From an uncultured Flavobacteriales bacterium (lineage in GTDB: Bacteria; Bacteroidota; Bacteroidia; Flavobacteriales_E; Vicingaceae), in the NCBI GenBank assembly GCA_905479915.1, contig CAJQOH010000013.1, positions 59,580-123,579 of the forward strand: a DNA stretch of 64,000 nucleotides, written 5' to 3'. The position numbers and the translations under genes are program-made. The notes beneath the pieces are model-generated. The model made no database searches. It worked only from the letters and a program-made list of their open reading frames with translations, and was not told the DNA's origin. Shown one piece after another: positions 43,565 through 52,030 of this stretch (position 1 is its first letter; each line of letters starts with the position of its first letter).

Positions 43565-46342
43565 ATGATTTCAAGAGATATACGAAGCAAATTTTTAGCG
43601 TTTTTTAATAGTAAAAACCATGAAATAGTTGCATCAGCACCAATGGTAATTAAAAATGATCCAACGTTGATGTTTACTAATGCTGGAATGAATCAATTTA
43701 AAGATTTGTTTTTAGGAAACTCTGAGGTAAAGAATGTTCGATTAACAGATACTCAAAAATGCTTAAGAGTTTCTGGAAAACATAATGATTTAGAAGAAGT
43801 AGGTGTAGATACATACCACCATACCATGTTTGAAATGCTGGGGAATTGGAGTTTTGGTGATTACTTTAAGAAAGAAGCAATAGAATGGGCGTGGGAATTG
43901 TTGGTAGATGTCTATGGAATTGATAAGAACAAGCTTTATTTTACTGTTTTTGAAGGGGATGAAAAAGATGGTACAGCAGTGGATCAAGAAGCTTATGATT
44001 TGTGGAAAACCATTTTAGAAAAGAATGGATTATCTACCGATAAAATTATCAAAGCAAATAAGAAAGATAACTTTTGGGAAATGGGAGAGACTGGTCCTTG
44101 TGGACCTTGTTCGGAGATTCATATCGATTTAAGAAGTGATGATGAAATAGCGAAAATTCCAGGATTAGAATTGGTAAACGAAGATCATCCTCAAGTAGTT
44201 GAGATTTGGAATTTAGTTTTTATGGAATTCAATAGAATGTCAAATGGAGAGTTAAAGCCGCTTCCTGCTAAACATGTTGATACAGGTATGGGCTTTGAAC
44301 GTTTGGCAATGGTTCTTCAAAACAAAAAATCGAATTATGATACTGATGTTTTTGGACCATTAATCGATAAGATTTCTGAAATTTCTGGAGTAAAATATGA
44401 ATATACGTTGGATGTTTCTGTAAAAACAGATGTTGCAATTAGAGTAATTGCGGATCATGTTAGGGCTGTTGCTTTTGCAATTGCAGATGGTCAATTGCCT
44501 TCTAATACTGGTGCAGGTTATGTTATTCGTAGAATTTTAAGAAGAGGTATTCGTTATGGGTATAGTTTCTTAAATGTAAAGGAACCTTTTATCAATGAGT
44601 TGGTAGAAGTATTGGTTGGTCAGATGGGAGATTTCTTCCCTGAATTGAAAGCACAACAAGATATTATTACGAAGGTAATTAAAGAGGAGGAGGATAGTTT
44701 TTTAAGAACTTTAGCTAAGGGAATTCAGCGTTTTGAAAATTATTTGGGAACAGCAAATGATAAAACGATTGATGGGAAATTTGCTTTTGAATTGTACGAT
44801 ACATTTGGTTTCCCAATAGATTTAACAGAATTATTAGCATTAGAAAATCACTTTCATGTAGATATGCCTGGGTTTTCTGAAGAGTTATTGAAACAAAAAG
44901 AAAGATCTAGAGCTGCAACAAAAATAGAAACAGATGATTGGATTGAATTAAGAGAAGATGATGTTGAAGAGTTTATAGGTTATGATTATACGGAGGCTGA
45001 TATCTTTATTACAAGATATAGAAAGGTTTCTGCTAAAGGAGAAGATTTTTATCAATTGGTATTTAATTTAACTCCTTTTTATCCTGAAGGTGGTGGACAA
45101 GTAGGTGATACAGGGTTTATAGAGTCTGGTGATGAGAAAGTAGAGATCTTTAACACTAAAAAAGAGAATAACTTAATTGTTCATTTTTCGAAACAATTGC
45201 CTCAAAATGTTAATGCTGAGTTCATTGCAGTAGTTGATGAGGGCGTTAGAGACTTAACGGCTCGTAATCATACTGCTACACACTTGATGCACCAAGCTTT
45301 ACGCGAAGTTTTAGGTACACATGTAGAACAAAAAGGATCATTGGTAAATTCAGAATATTTACGTTTTGATTTTTCTCACTTTCAAAAAGTGACTGATGAT
45401 GAGTTAACTAAAATTGAAAATTTAGTAAACAGTAGAATTCAAGAGCAATTTGAATTAAATGAATATAGAGCAATTCCAATTAAAAAAGCGGAAGAAAAAG
45501 GAGCTATGATGCTGTTTGGAGAGAAGTATGGTGATGTTGTTCGTATGATAGAGTTTGGAGAATCAAGAGAGCTTTGTGGAGGAATTCACGTTGAAAATAC
45601 TGTTGATATTGAATTGTTTAAAGTAAAATCTGAAGGGTCAGTTGCATCAGGTATAAGAAGGGTGGAGGCTGTAACCTCTAATGGTGCTGGATTCTTTTTA
45701 AGGGATAAAATTGAAGTGTTGGATAAAAATGATGTAACAGCATTTATACCTGATTTAAAAGAAGAAATGATTGCTCTTAGAAATGGTTTTACCAAGCAAT
45801 ATGCTTTGGTAACTGGAATGTCTCCAATTGAAAATCTAAAAACAGATAAAAAGCTAGATATCAATAGCACAATCACAGCTTTGACAAAGATTAAAGTAAA
45901 TAAAAAAATTATTGATGCGTTAACTGCTAAAAAGAAAGAATTATCTAAGGCTGGTAAAAAGGATAATGCTGCTCAAATAGGAGTAGTAAAAGAAGAGTTA
46001 TTATCTAATATTCAGGAAGTTAACGGGGTTAACCTTGTGGCTCAAAAAATTGATTTAGATGATAGTAGTGCTATAAAAGATTTAGCGTTTCAATTAAAAA
46101 GTCAAGTAGAAAACTTGTTTTTAGTATTGGGTGCTGAGGTTAATGGTAAACCTAATTTAACAATTGTTGTTTCTGAAGAATTAGCAAAAGCAAAAGACTT
46201 ACATGCAGGTAATATTATTAGAGAAGCAGCAAAAGAAATGCGTGGAGGAGGAGGAGGTCAACCCTTTTTCGCAACTGCTGGAGGTAGTTATGTCGATGGT
46301 ATTGAGGCTGCTATCGAAAAAGCCAAGAGTTTTTTGAATTAA
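43565..46342 (+). CDS. alaS: Alanine--tRNA ligase
   Basis: A 925-residue class II synthetase. The N-terminal aminoacylation core begins MISRDIRSKFLAFFNSKNHE, with SAPMVIKNDPTLMFTNAGMN (motif 1/2 region) and GAGYVIRRILRRGIRYG. The editing domain has RNHTATHLMHQALREV (HXXXH) and the zinc-like ELCGGIHV. The C-Ala domain ends EMRGGGGGQPFFATAGGS. The segment between editing domain and C-Ala (about 740-820) is divergent and lysine-rich, and the protein is roughly 50 residues longer than E. coli AlaS. It starts near the divergent M23 gene; no operon partner. Confidence 0.97.
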   Translation: MISRDIRSKFLAFFNSKNHEIVASAPMVIKNDPTLMFTNAGMNQFKDLFLGNSEVKNVRLTDTQKCLRVSGKHNDLEEVGVDTYHHTMFEMLGNWSFGDYFKKEAIEWAWELLVDVYGIDKNKLYFTVFEGDEKDGTAVDQEAYDLWKTILEKNGLSTDKIIKANKKDNFWEMGETGPCGPCSEIHIDLRSDDEIAKIPGLELVNEDHPQVVEIWNLVFMEFNRMSNGELKPLPAKHVDTGMGFERLAMVLQNKKSNYDTDVFGPLIDKISEISGVKYEYTLDVSVKTDVAIRVIADHVRAVAFAIADGQLPSNTGAGYVIRRILRRGIRYGYSFLNVKEPFINELVEVLVGQMGDFFPELKAQQDIITKVIKEEEDSFLRTLAKGIQRFENYLGTANDKTIDGKFAFELYDTFGFPIDLTELLALENHFHVDMPGFSEELLKQKERSRAATKIETDDWIELREDDVEEFIGYDYTEADIFITRYRKVSAKGEDFYQLVFNLTPFYPEGGGQVGDTGFIESGDEKVEIFNTKKENNLIVHFSKQLPQNVNAEFIAVVDEGVRDLTARNHTATHLMHQALREVLGTHVEQKGSLVNSEYLRFDFSHFQKVTDDELTKIENLVNSRIQEQFELNEYRAIPIKKAEEKGAMMLFGEKYGDVVRMIEFGESRELCGGIHVENTVDIELFKVKSEGSVASGIRRVEAVTSNGAGFFLRDKIEVLDKNDVTAFIPDLKEEMIALRNGFTKQYALVTGMSPIENLKTDKKLDINSTITALTKIKVNKKIIDALTAKKKELSKAGKKDNAAQIGVVKEELLSNIQEVNGVNLVAQKIDLDDSSAIKDLAFQLKSQVENLFLVLGAEVNGKPNLTIVVSEELAKAKDLHAGNIIREAAKEMRGGGGGQPFFATAGGSYVDGIEAAIEKAKSFLN

Positions 46343-46377
46343 ATTGTTACTTTAGCGTCCCTTACTAAATAGGCGCA

Positions 46378-46893
46378 GTGATTAAAAAGGTTTTATTTTC
46401 AGTTTTAGCAATTTCATTGTTAAGTTTTGCAATGCATAAATACTATGTTTCGATTACCGAAGCAGCGTATAATGCTGAAAGTAAATCTTTTGAAATATCC
46501 ATTAAATTTATTGGTCATGATTTAGAAAAGGCATTGACAAGTGCTGGAGCTCCTAATTTATATCTGGGAACAGAAAAAGAAGTGAAAAATGCGAATGCTT
46601 ATTTAAAACGATACATCGACAGAAAATTTGAGATGATTGCTGATGGAACGAAATTGGAGTATCAGTTTATTGGAAAAGAAATTAATAATGATGATTTTAT
46701 TTACTGTTTTGTTCAATCCAACCAAATAGATGAGCCAAGTGAAGTGACTATAAAAAGTACTTTGTTGACTGAAGTTTTTGGAGGACAGGCAAATACAATT
46801 TATTTAAAATCAGGAAGTAAAAAGGTAAGTTACTATTTAACAAAAGACAAGGTGAGTGAGACTCACATGTTATCCGAAGCATCGGAAAAATAA
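46378..46893 (+). CDS. DUF6702 family protein
   Basis: A 171-residue secreted protein with an N-terminal signal segment (MIKKVLFSVLAISLLSFAMH). The body starts HKYYVSITEAAYNAESKSFE and has FEISIKFIGHDLEKAL, YLKRYIDRKFEMIADG and YYLTKDKVSE, the pattern of a family regularly found directly before M1-type peptidases in Flavobacteria; I place it in DUF6702. The start is GTG, as no upstream ATG exists. Only three bases separate it from the peptidase gene, so the two are co-transcribed and may cooperate, for example as a cofactor or periplasmic partner. The molecular function is unknown. Confidence 0.82.
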   Translation: MIKKVLFSVLAISLLSFAMHKYYVSITEAAYNAESKSFEISIKFIGHDLEKALTSAGAPNLYLGTEKEVKNANAYLKRYIDRKFEMIADGTKLEYQFIGKEINNDDFIYCFVQSNQIDEPSEVTIKSTLLTEVFGGQANTIYLKSGSKKVSYYLTKDKVSETHMLSEASEK

Positions 46894-46896
46894 AGA

Positions 46897-49254
46897 ATGA
46901 ATATGAAAAGAATTTTAGTTTTAGCATTGATAATTGCAACAAGTCAATTGTTGGCACAAGAAAATTACAATTACAATAAGTTCAAGCAACTTAAAGAAGA
47001 ATTGGCAACACCAACTGTTTATAGAACGGCTTCAGGTGCACCAGGACATAAATATTATCAGCAAAAAGCAAGTTACAATATTGATGTAACTATAGATGAT
47101 GAAAAACAAAAAATTACTGGTAAAGAAACGATTACTTACAAGAACAATTCACCTGATAAGTTAGATTATTTGTGGATACAATTGGATCAAAATGTTAGAG
47201 CGAAAGATTCTGATACTAAGTTAATTCGAACTTCTGGTGGTAGAAAAGGTTCTAAGGCTTTTGATGAACAGGTAAACTTTAGTGACTTAGCTAATTTACA
47301 TAATGATTTTGATGGTGGATTTAAATTGGACTATGTAAAAGATGGTAAGGGAAAAGATTTAAAATATACAATCAATAAAACAATGATGAGAGTTGATTTA
47401 CCTACTGCACTTATGCCAGGAGGAACATATTCTTTAAAAATTGGATATTGGTACAATGTAAATGATAGAATGAAAGGTGGTGGAAGGTCTGGGTATGAGT
47501 ATTTCCCTAAGGATGATAACTACTTATACACAATAGCTCAGTTCTATCCAAGAATGGCTGTATACAATGAGACAGAAGGATGGCAAAATAAACAGTTTTT
47601 AGGTAACGGAGAGTTTACTTTACCTTTTGGGGATTATAAGGTAAACATTACTGTTCCTTCAGATCATATTGTTGGAGCTACAGGATCATTAACAAATGCA
47701 TCTTCTGTATTAACTGCTGAAGAAAGAGCAAGATTTAAGAAAGCACAATCAGAGTATCAAACTCCAGTTATCATAGTTACTCAAGCTGAGGCTGAAGAAA
47801 AAGAAAAGTCAAAATCAAGTTCAACAAGAACTTGGTCATTTAGTGCAACCAATGTAAGAGATTTTGCTTTTGCATCATCTCGTAAGTTTATTTGGGATGC
47901 CATGACTGTTAAATACAACGGTAAATCTACGCTTGCAATGAGTTTCTATCCTAAAGAGGGTAACCCATTATGGGAGCGTTACAGTACTAGAGTGGTTGCG
48001 CATACTATTGAATCTTATTCTAAGCATACTTGTGATTATCCTTATCCAGTAGCTATTTCTGTTCATACGAAAGAGATAGGGATGGAATACCCAATGATTT
48101 GTTTCAACTATGGAAGACCAGAAGAGGATGGTACTTATTCTGAAAGAATGAAGTATGGTATGATTGGAGTAATTATTCATGAAGTAGGTCACAATTTCTT
48201 CCCAATGATTATTAATTCTGATGAGAGACAGTGGACATGGATGGATGAAGGTTTAAATACGTTTACTCAATATTTATGTGAACAAGAGTGGGAAAAGGAT
48301 TACCCTTCTAGAAGAGGTCCAGCATCTAAGATTGTGGATTATATGAAAGGAGATAAAAGTAACATCACTCCTATCATGACCAATTCAGAATCATTGTTTC
48401 AATTTGGAAATAACGCTTATGGAAAGCCAGCTGCTGCACTTAATATTTTAAGAGAAACAGTTATGGGAAGAGAATTGTTTGATTTTGCATTTAAGACGTA
48501 TGCGAATAGATGGAAATTTAAGCACCCAACTCCAGCAGATTTCTTCAGAACTATGGAGGACGCTTCAGGTGTGGATTTAGATTGGTTTTGGAGAGGTTGG
48601 TTCTATACAACAGATCATTGTGATATTGCTATAGATAATGTAGAGTGGTTTAAAATTGATACAAGAAACCCTAAGGTAGAAAAAGCAATTGCAAAAGAAT
48701 TAGCTGATGCAGAAGCTGTTCATATTGGTGAAACAAGAAATGAAAGTATTGGTGTTTATAGTGATCATGATAAAGAGATACTTGATTTTTATAGTAAGTA
48801 TGATCCTTTTGAGCCAACATTGGTTGACCAAGAAGAGTACGATAAATACATTTCTAAATTGAGTAAAGATGATATTGCAATTTTAGAAGCAGATTATAAT
48901 TATTACAATATTGATTTTGCGAATAAAGGAGGATTGGTAATGCCTATTATTCTAAACTTTACATTTACCGATGGTTCAACAGAAGAGGTTAGAATTCCTG
49001 CTGAAATATGGAAAACAAACCATAAAAATGTTTCTAAAGTATTCTTTTTCAAGAAAGAGCTTGTTAGTGTAGATATGGATCCTTGGTTAGAAACTGCGGA
49101 TGTTGATTTGACTGATAACAATTGGCCAAGAAAAACGCAGCTTTCTAAATTTCAAGTTTTTAAAGAAAAGAAGGTAAATAGAAGAGGTAACGGTAATGAG
49201 GAAAACTTAATGCAACGTGATGCTCGTAACGAAGAGTTGAAGAAAGCAAAATAA
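46897..49254 (+). CDS. M1 family metallopeptidase (aminopeptidase-like)
   Basis: A 785-residue secreted zinc peptidase. Signal peptide 1-20 ending SQLLAQ. The N-terminal beta domain starts ATPTVYRTASGAPGHKYYQQ; the gluzincin core has H428-E429-V430-G431-H432, with E451 as third ligand in WTWMDEGLNTF, which is the spacing HEXXHX18E. The GAMEN-type exopeptidase motif is replaced by EIGMEYPMI. A C-terminal domain of about 200 residues follows FWRGWFYTTDHCDIAIDN. It is coupled to the DUF6702 gene and followed by a strong terminator. A general role in periplasmic peptide degradation is likely. Confidence 0.93.
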   Translation: MNMKRILVLALIIATSQLLAQENYNYNKFKQLKEELATPTVYRTASGAPGHKYYQQKASYNIDVTIDDEKQKITGKETITYKNNSPDKLDYLWIQLDQNVRAKDSDTKLIRTSGGRKGSKAFDEQVNFSDLANLHNDFDGGFKLDYVKDGKGKDLKYTINKTMMRVDLPTALMPGGTYSLKIGYWYNVNDRMKGGGRSGYEYFPKDDNYLYTIAQFYPRMAVYNETEGWQNKQFLGNGEFTLPFGDYKVNITVPSDHIVGATGSLTNASSVLTAEERARFKKAQSEYQTPVIIVTQAEAEEKEKSKSSSTRTWSFSATNVRDFAFASSRKFIWDAMTVKYNGKSTLAMSFYPKEGNPLWERYSTRVVAHTIESYSKHTCDYPYPVAISVHTKEIGMEYPMICFNYGRPEEDGTYSERMKYGMIGVIIHEVGHNFFPMIINSDERQWTWMDEGLNTFTQYLCEQEWEKDYPSRRGPASKIVDYMKGDKSNITPIMTNSESLFQFGNNAYGKPAAALNILRETVMGRELFDFAFKTYANRWKFKHPTPADFFRTMEDASGVDLDWFWRGWFYTTDHCDIAIDNVEWFKIDTRNPKVEKAIAKELADAEAVHIGETRNESIGVYSDHDKEILDFYSKYDPFEPTLVDQEEYDKYISKLSKDDIAILEADYNYYNIDFANKGGLVMPIILNFTFTDGSTEEVRIPAEIWKTNHKNVSKVFFFKKELVSVDMDPWLETADVDLTDNNWPRKTQLSKFQVFKEKKVNRRGNGNEENLMQRDARNEELKKAK

Positions 49255-49278
49255 TCCTATTGATTTATTCAAAAATAT

Positions 49279-49312
49279 AAAAGCAACCTTATTTTATAAG
49301 GTTGCTTTTTTT
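49279..49312 (+). terminator. Intrinsic terminator of the DUF6702-M1 peptidase operon
   Basis: A 13-base perfect stem (AAAAGCAACCTTA at 49279-49291, TAAGGTTGCTTTT at 49297-49309) with a five-base loop and a T tract, 24 bases after the peptidase stop. Confidence 0.88.
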
Positions 49313-49329
49313 ATAAAAAATACTTTAAA

Positions 49330-50100
49330 ATGATAAAATATCTTTTTCCATTAACTGTAATTGTATTGTTGGTTAGTTGTGCACCCCAAGAGCCTAAGGA
49401 GACTGTTGTTGTAGAAACGAACCCTGCTTCAGAAGGTTTTGATACAATTAACTCCGATCCTGAAGCAATAAGAATAGCAGATGAAGTAATGAAAGCAATG
49501 GGCGGTAGAAAAGTTTGGGACGATACTAAAATCATTAAGTGGAACTTTTTTGGAGCAAGGAAATTAACCTGGAATAAGCATTCAGGTGATGTTCGTATTG
49601 ATTTTCCAGAAAATGACAGTAACATCTTTATAACAAATGTATTTACCCATAAAGGAAAGATTAAGGTTGATGGTGAAGAATTGATGGGGCCTGATTCTTT
49701 AGTAGACCATTATGCTCAAATGGCAGAAAGCATGTGGATAAATGATGCTTACTGGTTATTTATGCCTTTCAAATTAAAAGACTCTAAAACAACTTTAAAG
49801 TATTTGGCTATTGACACAACAGAAAATGGTATTTATAGTCATAAAATGGAATTAACATTTAATGCTATTGGCGATACTCCCGAAAATAAGTATTGGGTTT
49901 ATGTTGATACTTCTAGTATGTTGGTGAACCAATGGGCATATTTTGATAAGAATTTAGATTCTATCCCCCGATTTTCAACTCCTTGGAGCGATTATCAAAA
50001 ATATGGAGATATTCTACTTTCTGGAAATAGGGGAAAAAATAGCCTTTCAGAAATAGAGGTTTTAGACTCACTAGAAACAGCTATTTTTACGATATTTTAA
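49330..50100 (+). CDS. Lipoprotein of unknown function (DUF6503-like)
   Basis: A 256-residue lipoprotein with lipobox LVSC at residues 14-17, so it is membrane-anchored. The mature part has PEAIRIADEVMKAMGGRKVW near the start and beta-rich sequence (VRIDFPENDSNIFITNVFTH, HKMELTFNAIGD), resembling DUF6503/LolA-like lipoproteins of Bacteroidetes, where the Lol fold binds lipids or lipoproteins. I am not certain of the family. It is 18 bases after the preceding terminator and convergent with a CPBP-family gene; no further operon partner. Confidence 0.7.
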   Translation: MIKYLFPLTVIVLLVSCAPQEPKETVVVETNPASEGFDTINSDPEAIRIADEVMKAMGGRKVWDDTKIIKWNFFGARKLTWNKHSGDVRIDFPENDSNIFITNVFTHKGKIKVDGEELMGPDSLVDHYAQMAESMWINDAYWLFMPFKLKDSKTTLKYLAIDTTENGIYSHKMELTFNAIGDTPENKYWVYVDTSSMLVNQWAYFDKNLDSIPRFSTPWSDYQKYGDILLSGNRGKNSLSEIEVLDSLETAIFTIF

Positions 50101-50106
50101 CTCTGA

Positions 50107-50742
50107 TTAGCTTGGTATAGGAAAAGCGAGCATTTCACCCATTCCAATGGTAAATAGCCAATTGCCATAAATAGCATGCTCAATAGAGGTAAGCAGAAGA
50201 GATTTACTTTTGTTATAAGTTATGGTAAATAAGATTCCACCAATTAACGTAACCAGTAAAACCATCATATTGTTAAACATGAGGTGTGCAATGGGGAAAA
50301 CGAGAATGTTTATTAAAAGTAAATAGTTCTTATTTTTAAAAATAGAATCATATCGCGTAAAAAAGTAGCTTCTATAGGCTAATTCTTGAGGATAGACAGA
50401 AAAAATTGCATAAAAGAACAATATTCCAAACCACATCAAAGGACTTTTTTTAACGACAATGAATAAATCATCTGGGTGAAACAAATACATAAAAAATAGG
50501 CTAGCTAAAAAAACACAAATGGCAGTAATGCTTATTCTTTTCCAATGTTCTTTAAAGTTAATTTGGTAGATAGCTTTAAATGTGATGAGCTTGTTTTTTC
50601 TACTAATGACAATGCAGTAGCCAATTGCTGTTAAGACACTTAGAGGTTTAAGGAATGAAGGAATAGGTGAAGCTAATAGTATAGGGATTAAGACAAAAAG
50701 AATGATTAGTTCGGTAATCAAGTAATTTTTTTGATTGGTCAT
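50107..50742 (-). CDS. CPBP family intramembrane metalloprotease-like protein
   Basis: A 211-residue multi-pass membrane protein with about six helices. The CPBP/Abi signature is visible: VYPQELAYRSYFF for motif 1 (usually EExxxR; here the first E is Q), FPIAHLMFNN for motif 2 and SIEHAIYGNWLF for motif 3. Members process prenylated or leader peptides, or act in immunity to bacteriocins. With the Q for E change its proteolytic activity is uncertain, although the Q-E variant appears common in Bacteroidetes. It overlaps the preceding M28 peptidase by ATGA. Confidence 0.82.
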   Translation of the reverse strand: MTNQKNYLITELIILFVLIPILLASPIPSFLKPLSVLTAIGYCIVISRKNKLITFKAIYQINFKEHWKRISITAICVFLASLFFMYLFHPDDLFIVVKKSPLMWFGILFFYAIFSVYPQELAYRSYFFTRYDSIFKNKNYLLLINILVFPIAHLMFNNMMVLLVTLIGGILFTITYNKSKSLLLTSIEHAIYGNWLFTIGMGEMLAFPIPS

Positions 50743-51905
50743 TTTTGATGCGCTATCTTTTCGATGTATCGGTTGGTTTCAGATTCAATAGTTAAGGTGT
50801 ATATGCCTGAAGGAAGGTTTTTTAAGGATAGTTTTTCTATTTTGTTTTTAACTGTTTCTTCATGAACAATCTTACCAATTATATTTGTTAATCGAAGCTT
50901 AGTATTGTTAACACCTAGCTCTCCTAAATCTACAGTTAAAATATCTTTTACTGGATTAGGATACACTTTTACATTTAGGGGATTTAGGTTTTCGTTAACG
51001 CCTACAGGTTCATAAGCTACTGCAAAATATAAAGATGCTCCAATACTAGCTTGAGCAATCTCATAAACATAGTTGGTATCCATATTAATTAAAAAATCGT
51101 TTGGTGTATGTGCATAGGTAGTTTGGTTTTTTTCAAATAAACCAGTAATTACATGCTCGTTAGCTTGAAATGGCATGTAGTCGGAAGAGTATGCGTACGA
51201 AATTTCAGTAAGCAAATTAGAATATAAACCAACACAAGTTGCTAGAGTGTCAGTAAAATCATAGGATGCAGCATTTGCAGCAGTCGGGCTACTTTGATCT
51301 CTTTCACAGACTATAGTACTATTTACCAATCCATTAACACCACCAACTTCATCAATGTTTAACACCAATTTGATGTCCATATTGGTTGGCATAACGGTGT
51401 TGTTAACATACCAAGTACTACCAATTAAACCATCCTCTTCTCCACTAAAGTTTATAAATTTAATGGAGTATTCAGTAACCACATCTTCTAAGAGGCGTGC
51501 TACTTCTAAAATGGTAACAATACCAGATCCATTGTCATTTGTCCCTGTTCCAGATCTGGTGTCGTAATGCCCGTCAACAATTAAGTAAGTGTTCGGGTAA
51601 GTCGTTCCTGTTTTCGTTACAATAAGATTATAATCATCTTGTGCAGCGTAATTAAACGTATCAATTTTAATATCAGTATACCCATAATTGGTGTATTGAT
51701 CAATTAGCCAATTAAGTGTATTTGTTAATGCTGGAGTACCATGTTCCTTTACACCTAAGCTCTCAAATTCAACCAAATTTTTATGAATGGTATCCGAAGA
51801 AAATTGATTTACAATGCTTCCATAATAGGTGTTATAAGTTTGTGAATATCCTAGTAGGGACAGAAGGAAAAGACTTAAAGTTAAATATGATTTTAAAACA
51901 TTCAC
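50739..51905 (-). CDS. Secreted M28 family zinc peptidase with T9SS type A sorting domain
   Basis: A 388-residue exported aminopeptidase. Signal peptide 1-21 (ending LGYSQ). The M28 core has its zinc set: VDGHYDT, GTNDNGSGI, FSGEEDGLIGS, NIDEVGG and TTYAHTPND, giving H, D, E-E, D and H. The final 75 residues are a sorting domain: NVKVYPNPVKDILTVDLG and a C-terminal YIEKIAHQK. It would be released or surface-attached through T9SS and trims peptides outside the cell. The start is GTG. The CPBP gene follows with a four-base overlap. Confidence 0.93.
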   Translation of the reverse strand: MNVLKSYLTLSLFLLSLLGYSQTYNTYYGSIVNQFSSDTIHKNLVEFESLGVKEHGTPALTNTLNWLIDQYTNYGYTDIKIDTFNYAAQDDYNLIVTKTGTTYPNTYLIVDGHYDTRSGTGTNDNGSGIVTILEVARLLEDVVTEYSIKFINFSGEEDGLIGSTWYVNNTVMPTNMDIKLVLNIDEVGGVNGLVNSTIVCERDQSSPTAANAASYDFTDTLATCVGLYSNLLTEISYAYSSDYMPFQANEHVITGLFEKNQTTYAHTPNDFLINMDTNYVYEIAQASIGASLYFAVAYEPVGVNENLNPLNVKVYPNPVKDILTVDLGELGVNNTKLRLTNIIGKIVHEETVKNKIEKLSLKNLPSGIYTLTIESETNRYIEKIAHQK

Positions 51906-52030
51906 AATGCTAAGTTAAGGAAACTAGTTTAGAAAGTTTAAAAGTGAAAGGTAATTGAGTTAAGAAAATAAGTATTCTAAATTCTTACAACCCTTTTTAC
52001 TATCTTTACAATCCTTGTAAAAACAATAGA

